A program made the translations under genes and the position numbers. The notes below the pieces were generated by a model. It ran no database searches. It saw only the letters and a list, made by a program, of their open reading frames with translations, and was not told the origin of the DNA. 64,000 bases of DNA from Chrysomallon squamiferum (Eukaryota; Mollusca; Gastropoda; Neomphalida; Peltospiridae), in assembly GCA_012295275.1 (NCBI GenBank), contig CM022679.1, forward strand, positions 17,560,342-17,624,341. The letters run 5' to 3'. This document shows, piece after piece, positions 51,408 through 63,167 of the stretch; position 1 is the stretch's first letter, and every line of letters starts with the position of its first letter.

Positions 51408-52031
51408 ATATTTATTTAATTGGATTCGTTAATTTTTCAGATTTGAAAAGTGGAGATGTTCTGTCAATTATCAAACGTAATAATAGGGGCTTTCCAGTAT
51501 TTAAGAAAGTAGACAGAAAATATATTTTGCTGCTAACCGATATGAATATCCCACAGAATGGCAGGAACAACATTTTTACCTCATTTAGTTACTATGAAAG
51601 AAATACTCTCTAGGATCGTTAGTATTAAGATGTACTAAAGTATAGTATTCATTCTTTCTTTCTTTTCTTGATATATGTATATGTTTTATATGTTTTCGGG
51701 CATACAGAATTTAATGCAGCTATATATTCCAAAAATAAGAACACACAATTTTATTTTTTTAATAAAATCAGATTTAAATCCTTTTGGCCTTTTAATAGAC
51801 TGTGTATGTTATCATGTTTGCTTTAGACTAATAAGTAATAGGTAAATAAAAAATATATAATTATTGAAGTGTATATTATTTATTACTGGTTCAGTCAATC
51901 TGAACATTATATAAGCTGTTATATGTAAAAGCTATTAGAATGATTTGGAATTGGATTGTTCAACTAACAGTCGGTTCTCAAACAAAAAGCATTTGTATTG
52001 CATAAAATCTGATCGCGACAAGCACAGAACA
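51408..52031. other. Intergenic DNA
   Basis: A 70-codon plus-strand open frame at 51401-51613 has no recognisable domain; otherwise A+T-rich filler. Confidence 0.4.
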
Positions 52032-53000
52032 TCATTTAAGACAGACTGACACGCTTGCAACCACATCTGAAAGAACGACAAGGTAATAGTGCAGAAACAA
52101 TACGATATAACGGACAGTTAAATATAATATGGACGATGATAACGAGCATCTTAGGCACTGGTACGGAATTGCTTCAGTCCTTCTGTTAATGATTTCACCT
52201 ATATTGCTGATTTCAGTTACAGTTATGTTTTGGTATGTGATGATAAGTTTGTGATTCTGTATATGGTCTCGACAGAACGACACGACTGATATGAGATCAT
52301 TGCAGGTTATATCAACGAGCTGCTTCTTGTTTTCAGAGACAGTCAGGATTACTTTCTGCGACGGTAGCTTCATAGTTACTTTCAGCTACAGAAAGAACTC
52401 TGATTGTTTCAGTGTTCCTTAATTTCTTGTGACATCGTTTGTGTTGTATTCATAGTATTGATCAAAAACCAGCTTCCTCTCAGTATGTTCTCTGATTTGG
52501 AAAAGTAGGTTTATATTGTACTGAAAGATAATATAGGTTTATACTGTATCACCTAAAGGAGAGCAGAGCCACTGATGACTGTGGTATCAGTGTTTAGTGC
52601 GTTTATGGATGAGCACTCGACTTTCAGTTGATTCTTTATCTCTGATAATAACTTCAGGGGAACTTGCCAGAATATTACTTTTCTCGAATAGATAACGCTG
52701 TGTCAGACATTTTTTTCACCAGTGTTTACCTTTTTCTTCATTACTGCTGTGGTAGAGATATTTTCATGGAAATGCTCCGGCCAGGTCTTTTTGAACTCAT
52801 ACATCTGTTCTCTTCCATCCAGAAGAAAATCGTGCACACTGCCTGTAGTAGTACCGACGCGGCCCTTGACAATGCTCACCATGGCTTCAGGATGACTCAT
52901 TAGATCAAGAGAATCGATCCTCATCTCTTGTGTTTCTGCCTTTTCTTTCCTCTCACTGGAAATCCTAGCTTGTGCTTCCTATTTACAGATTATCTCCACC
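52032..53000 (-). pseudogene. Decayed copy of a widespread uncharacterised metazoan gene family
   Basis: Collinear minus-strand pieces in more than one frame: SLDLMSHPEAMVSIVKGRVG (about 52910), LSEIKNQLKVECSSINALNT then VISGSALL ending at a stop (about 52650-52555), LVFDQYYEYNTNDVTRN then a stop (about 52470-52410), and KLPSQKVILTVSENKKQLVD (about 52370-52310) continuing to VLFLHYYL. From memory these match, in order, a repeated protein family found in fish, cnidarians and molluscs. That family carries LPSQKVVLTVTENKKQLI and an acidic DDTDVFVLL-type segment suggesting a PIN/FEN-like fold. It behaves like a mobile-element gene but has no named function that I know of. Several in-frame stops make this copy inactive. 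Confidence 0.7.
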
Positions 53001-53453
53001 ATCATCGACCATTTCATTGAGGTTGGACTTCCCGAAGATGTGAAGACTTAAGGCTCATGTTTTGAGTGTTGCGTGAAAGGAAATAAGGGAACATTTAAGT
53101 GAGTTAAAGTTCTTCGAATGAAGCTAAAGGGTCGTCTTGCAAATGACAAGAAAAATCAAAACTTATTTGATTAAATATAAACATAACTATTTGAGAAAGC
53201 AGAAGAAATGACAAGAATAGGTTAAGAAACTAAGCATTTAAAATACAATAACGGCATAGTTAAGGCTTCCTCTCGAGGACATGTGTTTTCTGCAATGGAT
53301 AAAATATGGTGACCATCTTTATTTTTTTTTTGCATTTTATCAGGAAAAAATCATAGCTGAACTCGATCTTTTATATCTGAAAACGTATAACACGACCTTT
53401 AATTTGTGTTTCTGTCTTGTCTAGTAATCCTAATAAAATTTCTCGGATTCGAT

Positions 53454-53467
53454 GGCGGCCATCTTGG
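53454..53467 (-). promoter_or_regulatory. YY1-like motif (AAGATGGC type)
   Basis: CCAAGATGGCCGCC on the minus strand fits the YY1 consensus AAGATGGCGGC closely. The base composition is unusual for this window. No gene start was recognised next to it, so function is unknown. Confidence 0.4.
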
Positions 53468-53631
53468 ATACATACATATTTGGGTAATTGAAACAGCAAT
53501 AAATATTATACCAATTAATTACTTATTATTTACCTTTTAGCTATAGCTAATACGTAACATGATAACATATATTAGTGCTTTAGACGCCAAAACGAGGTTA
53601 AGCACAAATATGGCATTTGTCTGCCGGACTA

Positions 53632-53633
<2 letters not shown>

Positions 53634-53675
<42 letters not shown>
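53634..53675. repeat. (TG)n microsatellite
   Basis: About 21 uninterrupted TG units. Confidence 0.95.
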
Positions 53676-53678
<3 letters not shown>

Positions 53679-54776
53679 GTATAAAATAATACAAGTAATG
53701 TATGTCTGCGAGTGTGTCTGTACACATATATGCATTATATATTTAAACACATGCTGATTTATTATTAAAAAATAGAAATTCAATTATTAAAAGTTTTAGT
53801 TTTCATTGTATTGTTTATTTTTAATTATTAGTAATATAAAATCAATTCGGATACTGAAATATATGTTTATTACATAAACAGCCTTATGGTACGTTGTTTA
53901 ATATTTACAATATGCGTGAGTCAGTGTATATTATGTTTTATGTACGAGTATATACGATGTTTGTGTGCACATGTGAAGAAACTCTTGCAAATAATTATAT
54001 ATGGAGATGACAGTTATTATTATTCATCTGTCTGCTTATTTCTATTTTTTTACTAATATAAAATTTCTATTACAGTATTCGTCATGTAACTTGCGTGTTT
54101 TTAATGCTGATTTATAAAATACTTTTGTTTATATATTTTTCAAACAGTACATGCAACATTAATGAATTAAAATAAAAAGGTATTTCAAGTGACTCATCTC
54201 TGAGGTACTGCGTGTTACTGCGCTATATTTGTTTCAAGGTCACAACAAAGATCCACATATCACTAACAGTCATCGATTCATGGCGAAAAAGGTCATTTAA
54301 GTTCAACCATGTAGTTTGTAAAGTTTTCTGATACCATTTTAAGTCGAATCCTGAAATATTATTTATGAAGTTAATACAGATAATTATTCAGTTCATTCAT
54401 GTTCATTTTAAATGTTAAATAAAAATAATATCTTAATATAATACGTCAGCTTAGTAAGGGCAGGTCCTTTCTTAAATATTCAGAAAATCAAAACGTTTTT
54501 GTTCTCTTTAAATGTGTTTACATGTTTAGTTAATGATGAAAAATTTGAGATATTTTTTTCTCTGAATGAAATGTCGTGTTGTTTACAAGCAGTGGAGTAG
54601 TGTGTTGTTAAAAACAATTATTGTTTTACGAGATGAGTGGCTAGTTGCAGGTTTTACAATAATACCACTTTAAGTTTTTTGTGTATTATGTTATTGTTAT
54701 AAGTGTGCAGTATATGTATTGGAATCTCAGTTATACATCCCTTTATTTTGCTATCATTCCGTCAAAATAATTAATA

Positions 54777-55019
54777 CTAACATCTTATATACTGAGGATT
54801 CTCCGGTCGCCGCAATAATTGAAATTGTAAACGTACTTTAAACATATCGCTCTTGGCAACAGTTATGTATAGTTCATTTTTGGTCTCTAATTTGTTCAGA
54901 GCACCACTAATATCAACAACTGGATCGCCCCTGAGTTTTCGATCGGTTAAAACCTGTGTAAATAAATGCTTGTCCCACACTCTTTCTGGTTTAAACGAGT
55001 TCGTTCTGCATTCTGCTAG
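54777..55019 (-). other. Unrecognised exon-like open frame upstream of ABAT
   Basis: Minus-strand open frame of about 80 codons without an ATG near its beginning, ending at TAG 54779-54777. The translation (for example LTDRKLRGDPVVDISGALNK, then LYITVAKSDMFKVRLQFQLL) has a balanced amino-acid composition unlike the Phe/Lys/Asn/Ile-rich chance frames of this window. AG dinucleotides at its start could act as a splice acceptor. It could be a terminal coding exon, a transposon remnant or chance. I recognise no domain. Confidence 0.25.
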
Positions 55020-55148
55020 TTAGTGTTGTCATAAACTACATAAATCGGTCATTGCTGTCTGCGTGTTGCATTCATCCACTGACTGACGTTAACACCCAAA
55101 CAGGCGGCTTCAAAACTCACACTAAAACATCAACGATATATCTGATAT
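55020..55148 (+). promoter_or_regulatory. Probable ABAT promoter/5' UTR
   Basis: About 130 bases between the minus-strand open frame and the ABAT start, with more CG dinucleotides than average. Position is the only evidence. Confidence 0.3.
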
Positions 55149-57377
55149 ATGGCTACAGGAAAGCTGTTTAGAAACGTATTAGGAAAGAGCGTAACACCAA
55201 TCAAAACTCCACGTAAGTAATAAACAAAAAAGTTATTTTATCTGTTCCTGAATTTATCTTTTACTCCATCATAACATTTGTTTATGAATTTTAACCCTTT
55301 TGGTTATTGTGAGTGCATCTTTACAGAAAATACACCTTCTCACTTGCTGTTGACTGTTATTTGTTCGAAAATGGCAGAGAGTAGGCTTGGTATATCATCT
55401 CTATAATTTTAATGAATTTTATTTGAGCTAAATAGATAAATAAATAAATAAATAAATAAATAGTAATAATAAACCAATAAATATAATTTTTTATTATCTA
55501 ACGTTAATAGTTCTTTAATTCTGATTTAATATAGATATTATCTTTATCAAAGGCTCTAAAATACCTACCTGCCTGTTGGCATGTAATCATAAATACAGAA
55601 GTTTCTCGTATCTGTTTTGTTAACAGCTGTGACCTAACCCAGACCCAGTGACGCCTACACAGCGAAAAATCCCATTGATTTTTAAATATCTGATACCAGT
55701 AGTAAATAAAATAAATGGTTTCAACTGTTAGTACTGCTTCTGCTCGACAATAAAGCTACTAATGCTACAGTTAACTATTATCGACAGTCGAAATAATAAA
55801 AACATTACCAGTAAAAACAATAGTAGTAATAATAGTAGTTGTGATAGTAATAACGTCATAATTTATTTTTCAGAACCGTCGGGGAATAAGGCAACAGCGG
55901 CAGCGGCTGTTGCCCACGACAGACCCTTAACCGTAAGTGAACCTTCCGGACCGAAGTTGATAACGTCTGTACCTGGACCTAAAACTAAGCAACTCAAAGA
56001 ACGTTTAAACGGCATTCAGGTACTTGTAATACTATATCGTATTCCTTGTGGACACGATAATAGCTTGTTACAGCTGGTTGCCCACTCGGGACGTGTCAGG
56101 TTTTCTAAAGTTTATGTAAGTGCACTGAACTTATGCAATTTGAACCTAATTCAAGACAGCTGAATCAGTAACTGCTTACTTAAAAACAGGTATTGCACGA
56201 CAAATTTTAGCCGATATAGTTCTGCCTTGCTTAATATAACCGGTTGATGTAGTCGTAACTATACTGTTTTCCTCTCTAAAGGTAAATCATGTAAAATCAC
56301 AGACAAGGCGTACAGGCGGTGTTATATCACCTCTAAGTTTTATTTATTGTTTCTACTATGAGAAAAAACAACAACAAAAAACCCCAGCTATTTAAACTAG
56401 AAATTGTTATTCTCCTTCCTTTTTCGAAGTAATATATTTTACTAGGAATATCTTTTATTACTGCAATTTCAGAATACAGAAGCTATCACGTTTTTTGTTG
56501 ACTATGACGAAAGCCGAGGAAACTACGTCGTGGATGTCGATGGCAACATTCTGCTGGATATGTACAATCAAATAGCATCACTACCTCTAGGTGTGTTGTC
56601 TACTCGTCTTTTTTGTCTTTTTTTTATTTTTACACGTTAGTACTTTAATTGCTGTATGCAGTACTTTTGGTGCTGTTAACTGTTTAAAAGCCAAAGAACA
56701 TAAATATAGTCGTTAAAAACGGCAGGTTTAAATAAAAATATCTGTCGACATTTTCACGTTTTATTTTCAGGGCTAGATTAAGGTAGTGTAAGGTCTGTAG
56801 CATATATTGCAAACTCTAAAATAAACTACTGAAGCATCCACAAGCGTTCTCATCATTACCCATTCCCACAGCAATCTCTCGCACTACACCAGTTTTATAT
56901 GACAATACAGACAAACATGTAACTCAGTAAACTTAAAGTTGATCGAAATTATTTATTTGTATCGTATTTATTAATGATTACATAATAGATATCCGTAGCA
57001 CCTACACTGTGTAGCCAACAACGTTGCCAGATTGTAAGATGCCGATTTCACCAGACATTTTGCGAGTATTGAGTGTGAGGTCCGTTGCATTGGACTACCG
57101 TAATATATGGCTACTTTGGATACTAGCTTAATCCGGCTCTGACTATTTTGAAATAAATGAGTGATGTTAAAATTAAAATTTGTAATTGGTTCATTTTCAT
57201 GACAGGCTACAGTCACCCTAGTCTGATCAAAGCCATGAATGATCCTAACAACATGGTAAGTAATAAAACATACAAAATAGACCAGCCTCTGTCATACAAG
57301 GTAAACACTGAAAACAGAAAATATTATTATGAAATTCTCATGTTACTATCGTTAATATTGAAAGTGAAAATAATTTA

Positions 57378-57427
<50 letters not shown>

Positions 57428-60400
57428 GCACACTTACAAACACATACATACCTATATACATATTACATACATAAATATATAGAGACTTTCAGAGAGAGAG
57501 AGCGAGCGACAACACCTCCTCCCCTCAAAAAAAAACAACACCTGGACATTTTTATAAAATAAAAAAAAAATAAACATAACGATATAAAATTACTTAAATT
57601 ATTTTATGACTTCTTTTTTCTTTTGTAGTCTGCATTCATAAATCGTCCTGCTCTCGGTGTCCATCCACCAGGAAACTGGCCAGATAAGTTGTATTCAACA
57701 CTGCTACAAGTAAGTGACTTCTGTTATTAGATTTACTTAACTATTAACGTTATAGTTTAGTAAATAATGAAATGGGATCTAAAATGAAGTGATAATCCTG
57801 TAGCTGGCAAACGGAATACTCATTAATAATGCAGTATCTATATTTTTGAAAAAGTCACCAAAAAGCCCGCACCCAAACATGTGAGCCAAAATTAATTGCT
57901 GGTTATAACGTTCATGACGGCTTTCATTATAGACAAAACTAGTATAACAAGGAAATGAAGCGCACGGGTTCAAAACAAAATCACAAAAATTTGTCGGTAT
58001 CAAAACATGGTTTCAAAATACTTTATAAATAATAATAATAAAAAATTAATAACCGGGCACAAGTGTTTAAAACTATTTTAAACATTATATGCCATTGAAA
58101 ATATTTAGAACACAACTGTGACAGTGTCACCGTTTCTTTTTTTAATTAATTTCTATTAATAATTGCACTATTTAGTCGCATTGTTAATTTTATGGATATT
58201 TTGTAACTATTAATTTTCTCTTTATTGGTTTATTGGTTTTTCTTTTACTTATTATTTACATGTTCATTCTGCTTTGTTGCATTAGTTTACATAAAAACAA
58301 CACGGGATGTTCATTAAAAAGTCTGAATAATTTTGTTTGTGCAACGAAATAAGCAACAGGACAAACGTAATGTACAAATATCTCCGTATGAATTCCTTTT
58401 ATTAACAAATAACGTTAAAAAAAATATATAAAAGAATGAAGGCTATGTATGCTCTATGAATGTCAATATATTTCTTTTTCTTAAAATGTTGGTAATACAA
58501 TCGTTAGCTTTTATCAGTCAGTCATCAGATTTTTTCTCAAATTTTTCATTAATTCTTAGAAATAAAATTGCTATAACCAAAATTTTTGATATTCTGGAAT
58601 ATATTAAATTATTCAGACCTTTTACTGACATTCTGAGGACGTAAAAACTTCATAAGACGCTAGTAATTTATATGATACTCGAATAAGCTTGTCGGTTGCA
58701 TCTCTGCATGTTTACGAGTTGCAAGGACAAGCAAAAGAGCTTGCGGCTTGACACGGCCGGTAACTCTTCATCGTTTCGCTGTCTAATCCGACAATTCTTT
58801 TTCAGGTATAAACCTCCAAATCAGCAGTCGACCTGTTCCACTTAACTGAGGTTGTATTCGTCTCAGGAAATTTTAAATTATAAACTAGAGATCTCCCTTA
58901 TTAGAAATTAAAAAAGACAAAAGTTAAAAATCAAAAACGAAAACTAACACAAAATGGAGAAATAAGAAGGAAAAAAAGCGTTTTTGTTGGCTTTAAACAT
59001 AATGCACCATGTAGCTAAAGATAATATTAGAAATAGAATAGATATTTTCAGTGTGTATTATACTTGTTCGTTTTTTTTTTTTTTTTTTGTGTGTGTGTGT
59101 TTGTATGCATTGTAAAAAGAACAGGTCATTGTTTGTTACCATGGGTAGTAACTGAAATAAACGTGCCGATATTGTACTTCGTTATTGTTTTCACATTTAT
59201 TATTGTTTTAACAATCTACATATGTGAATAAAACAGGTTTTGGTTCAGCTGGAAATGAAAAGATTTAACTCTACTAATTTTTATTTACATTAAATTATTA
59301 AATCCTGTTAAGTTGAAAATTATTATCATTTAAATGTTAAATTTGTTTGTTTTATTGTTGCAAAAATACATTCATAATTCTAAATCCAGACTCTGGATGA
59401 AAGCAGTAGAACACAACATAATATTCTGTATTTGTTTTTATCTTTCTGAGTATTATAAAAACTAAATTTCACTGATGTCATTTTTATATTAATTATAGGT
59501 AGCACCAAAAGGTCTTCATGAAGTAATGACTATGGCCTGTGGCGCGTGTTCTGTTGAAAACGGACAAAAAGTGTTGTTCATTGCTTACAGAGTAAGTCAC
59601 TGATCAATTCTTATGGCTGCGTGATACACTAGTTTTAGTTTCTCATTTTTTTTAGTTATAAAATCATCATCAGAGGCAAATTAGGATTTCGGTAAAAAAG
59701 ATAATGATATAATTAGTTTGATAAATGATGTCTTCGTATATTACAGGTATATTTCTTTTCATTTAATTACGATTTACCAAAAAGCCGGTATGTTTTGTTT
59801 TATTTCTAGAACCGACAACGAGGCGATAGTCCTGCCACAGAGGAGGAAATGTCGTCATGCGTGGAAAACAGAGAACCTGGTTGTCCGCCTCTCACGTTTC
59901 TTGGATTCAAAGGTGCATTTCACGGAAGATCTATTGGTACGTACTCACTATTTCGTCATTATAATTTCAATTCCTGCATCAACATAAATGACAAAAAAAG
60001 AAGAAAAGAAAGTGACTACAATAAAACATATTTGTATTAAATTATTTATTATTTAGGTTTGTTTTTATTTATTTATTATAATGTTTTTAAAACCAGAACA
60101 ACAAAAAAAAAAAAAAAAAAAAAACAACAACATATTCAGCACAAAACTAAATTTGAAAAGCATTTTGCTTAGCTTTATTTAAAAATAAAATAAAGGTTAG
60201 AAAGTTGATGTTGTAAGTACAGATTACGTTATAAAACTATTCATGTGCCTATTTAGAGATATCCAAAAATAAATCAATAAATGAATAAATAGTGTTCTTC
60301 TTTTGGAGTATCTAAAAAAGCAATTTTTAAAACTTACAAGGTAATAGTAAATAATGAGTGAGTGAATGAATGAATAAATAAATGAACGATTAAATTTAAA

Positions 60401-60822
60401 TTCCATTTTGTATTTCAGTTAAAAATTAAAAACAACAACAACAAATCAGCAAATAAGCTATATATATATATATTTGCTTTGGACTTCATTCTGAAATACT
60501 GAATATTTTAGGTGCCTTGGCAATCACACACTCACGACCAGTCCACAAACTGGATGTTCCCCAACCAGACTGGCCAATGGCTCCGTTTCCTAGACTAAAA
60601 TATCCTTTGGAGGAGTTTATACGCGAAAACAGAGTGGAGGAGGATATGTGTCTCGCAGCGGTAATGTCATTATTTGATTATAATACAAACTATTCGTTTA
60701 GTGTAATGTAAATGAGCATTTTTTATCACCAAACTAATAACATAAAGATGGTTGAAACAACTAAAATATGTTAATTAGATCTTTATATTATCATTAAATG
60801 TCATATATTATTATTATTATTA

Positions 60823-60869
<47 letters not shown>

Positions 60870-61714
60870 GTGTACATTTTCACCCGTATTGGAGATTTCC
60901 AAAATTTATTAATATTAAATTATTATTCTATTTTCAATGGTCTGTGTGTATATAATATCATTAGTATTATTATCTTTTTTTAAATTTATTTTGAAGACAC
61001 GAGAGCAAATTGAGAAGTACAACAAGAAAGGAACTCCCGTTGCCGGAATGGCTGTGGAACCAATCCAGTGCGAAGGAGGAGATAATCACGCCACTGCGTA
61101 TTTCTTCCAAGGCTTACAGGACATAGCAAAAGGGGTAGGAATGAATGAATATGTGTTTGGCGACTAAAAGAAAGTAATGAATGATAACAAAATGGTACAC
61201 ACTGGCGTCTAAATCTTCTGCGAATTAATACAAAAATATACATATTATAACATCTGTTGTTAAAGAGGAAGTTAAAACCATGTTCTGAATATTTACTGTT
61301 TTAGCCTTTTACTTATAATTATTATCATTAGATTACAGTAAACTGTTGAAAAATAATAATAATAATAAAACAAAAACAAAAAACGAAGAAAAAAATTAGA
61401 AGTTAATTTCCATCTTACATTCACTGAAAAAAAAGTAAGTGTACACAGCTGTTAAAATATTACGGATAGTTTTATATGTGTTTCTGTTCTGTAGTACAAC
61501 ATGGGTTTGCTGGTAGACGAAGTTCAGACAGGTTGTGGAGCTACTGGGAAAATGTGGGCACATGAACATTGGAATCTTAGAGAATCTCCGGATGTTGTCA
61601 CATTTGCCAAGAAGATGTTAACTGGCGGGTTTTACTACAAGGACAAATACCGTGTAAAGGAAGTGAGGAATAATGTTTTAATGGACTAAGATAACAGTAA
61701 CAGTAACAATATAT

Positions 61715-61772
<58 letters not shown>

Positions 61773-63167
61773 GATGAATGAATAAGTATATATAACTTTT
61801 CATAAAAGAAATGGTTAACAAAAATATAAATGTAGATGTACAAATAGGCCTGGACCCTTTTGTATTCTTGTAACCATAACATATACAGTTTACTGCAGAT
61901 ATATCTTTTGAAAACCGCTGCTAATTTTTGTTCTTGTGAATTCTTTTCTCAAGGGAATGCGAATTTTCAACACTTGGAATGGTGACCCATCAAAATTGGC
62001 GTTGCTAGAAGCATCACTGAACGTCATCAAAGAAGATGATTTAATTAACAGCATGAAAGATGTTGGTGACCATATGCAGAAAGGTCTTCGATTCTTACAG
62101 GTACCATGAACAATCATCCACATATGCACACACATACGCGCGCGCGCCGATAGATGCCCCCACATATGTAATCATGTAGGTACATAAATACACTCAACAA
62201 AGAGGTTATTTTATATTGTTTGGATGTTAGTAAAAGAAATTAGTATTTGCAAACTGTTATTTGCAATATTCCGACAGAACCTGCTTGAAATTTTTTTTTT
62301 TTTAAATACTGTTCATTCCTCTAAAAATAGAAATCGAAATCTTTTGTTTTGTACCATCAAATGCCTATATCGGCTTCAGATACTGTGTATTTGACACTGT
62401 TTCGTATATTTCTAATGCAGCAGAAAGACTGACTAATATCAAATATGATATATATTTATAAAAATTTCAACAAATTTTCTTTTGAAACATCTTTGTTCGC
62501 AGATTTAGATAACAGAATTCCAAATTTAATAAAATAGTTATTTTCATATTATATTGAAATATTACAGAATCAATACCCAGGACTGGTGAGGAATGCCAGA
62601 GGACTGGGAGCAATGTGTGCTATTGATTTCATTGATGCTGAAACCAGAGACACTGCCATACACAAATTGAGAAATAAAGGTAAGCCAAGCAGGATACAAT
62701 TTAAGGGCACAATACTGCATTATGCATGTTGTTCTGTATCAGTTTAGTTAATATTCGCCTTTATAAGCAAAAATGCACATACAAAATGGTATACACAAAA
62801 ACACACAAGTATTAAACGAGACACATAAAAAGAGAAAAGGATCTATGTACTTGTATACTTTCCTACGAGGGGATGCTTTTAAAAGATCCCTTGCTGCAAG
62901 GCCCCACCTGGTTTCCTTTGACCTGACCCTTATATGTGAAGCCATGTACAGTAGATTTAAAATATTTTGAGTAAGTCATTAAATGAAAGAGTTCTTTCTT
63001 CTTTATAACGAACACAATTCATATGGATATTGTCTATTTCAGGGGTTCATACAGGAGCGTGTGGACCTGTTGCTATGAGACTGAGGCCGAGTCTGATATT
63101 CAAACATCGACATGCAGACATCTTTCTCGATATCTTCGACTCTATCCTCAAACAGCTGCAGAAGTAG
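55149..63167 (+). CDS. ABAT: 4-aminobutyrate aminotransferase (GABA transaminase), complete, 13 exons
   Basis: Exons 55149-55212, 55874-56019, 56473-56590, 57206-57255, 57629-57709, 59499-59591, 59810-59936, 60512-60660, 60997-61134, 61495-61662, 61954-62100, 62568-62679 and 63043-63167 join to about 505 residues (human 500). The N-terminus ([19 protein letters not shown]) is basic and hydrophobic, fitting mitochondrial import. Family blocks: [110 protein letters not shown] and [12 protein letters not shown]. The PLP-binding Lys is 361 or 362 by homology (the second Lys in human). Cys167 and Cys170 match the cysteine pair tied to the 2Fe-2S cluster of mammalian GABA-AT. The enzyme converts GABA and 2-oxoglutarate to succinate semialdehyde and glutamate. 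For exon 10 the donor GAA|GTGAGG was chosen because it keeps family length. Confidence 0.96.
57381..57424. repeat. (CA)n microsatellite
   Basis: About 22 CA units in ABAT intron 4. Confidence 0.95.
60808..60869. repeat. (TTA)n microsatellite
   Basis: About 20 TTA/ATT units with one interruption, in ABAT intron 8. Confidence 0.95.
61716..61767. repeat. (CA)n microsatellite
   Basis: About 26 CA units in ABAT intron 10, shortly after exon 10. Confidence 0.95.

Larger units (their letters stand above)
53001..54776. other. Intergenic DNA with a YY1-like site and a TG microsatellite
   Basis: No coding exon recognised. 53454-53467 reads GGCGGCCATCTTGG, i.e. CCAAGATGGCCGCC on the minus strand, a strong YY1-type motif. 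A TG run is at 53634-53675. Confidence 0.45.

Noticed and set aside
51401-51613. 70-codon ORF between the DHFR-like gene and the decayed gene family
   Set aside because: No recognisable features and no flanking splice or promoter evidence; likely chance.
61598-61882. 94-codon minus-strand ORF in the ABAT region
   Set aside because: Made largely by translating the CA microsatellite (Cys/Val repeats) and antisense ABAT exon 10.
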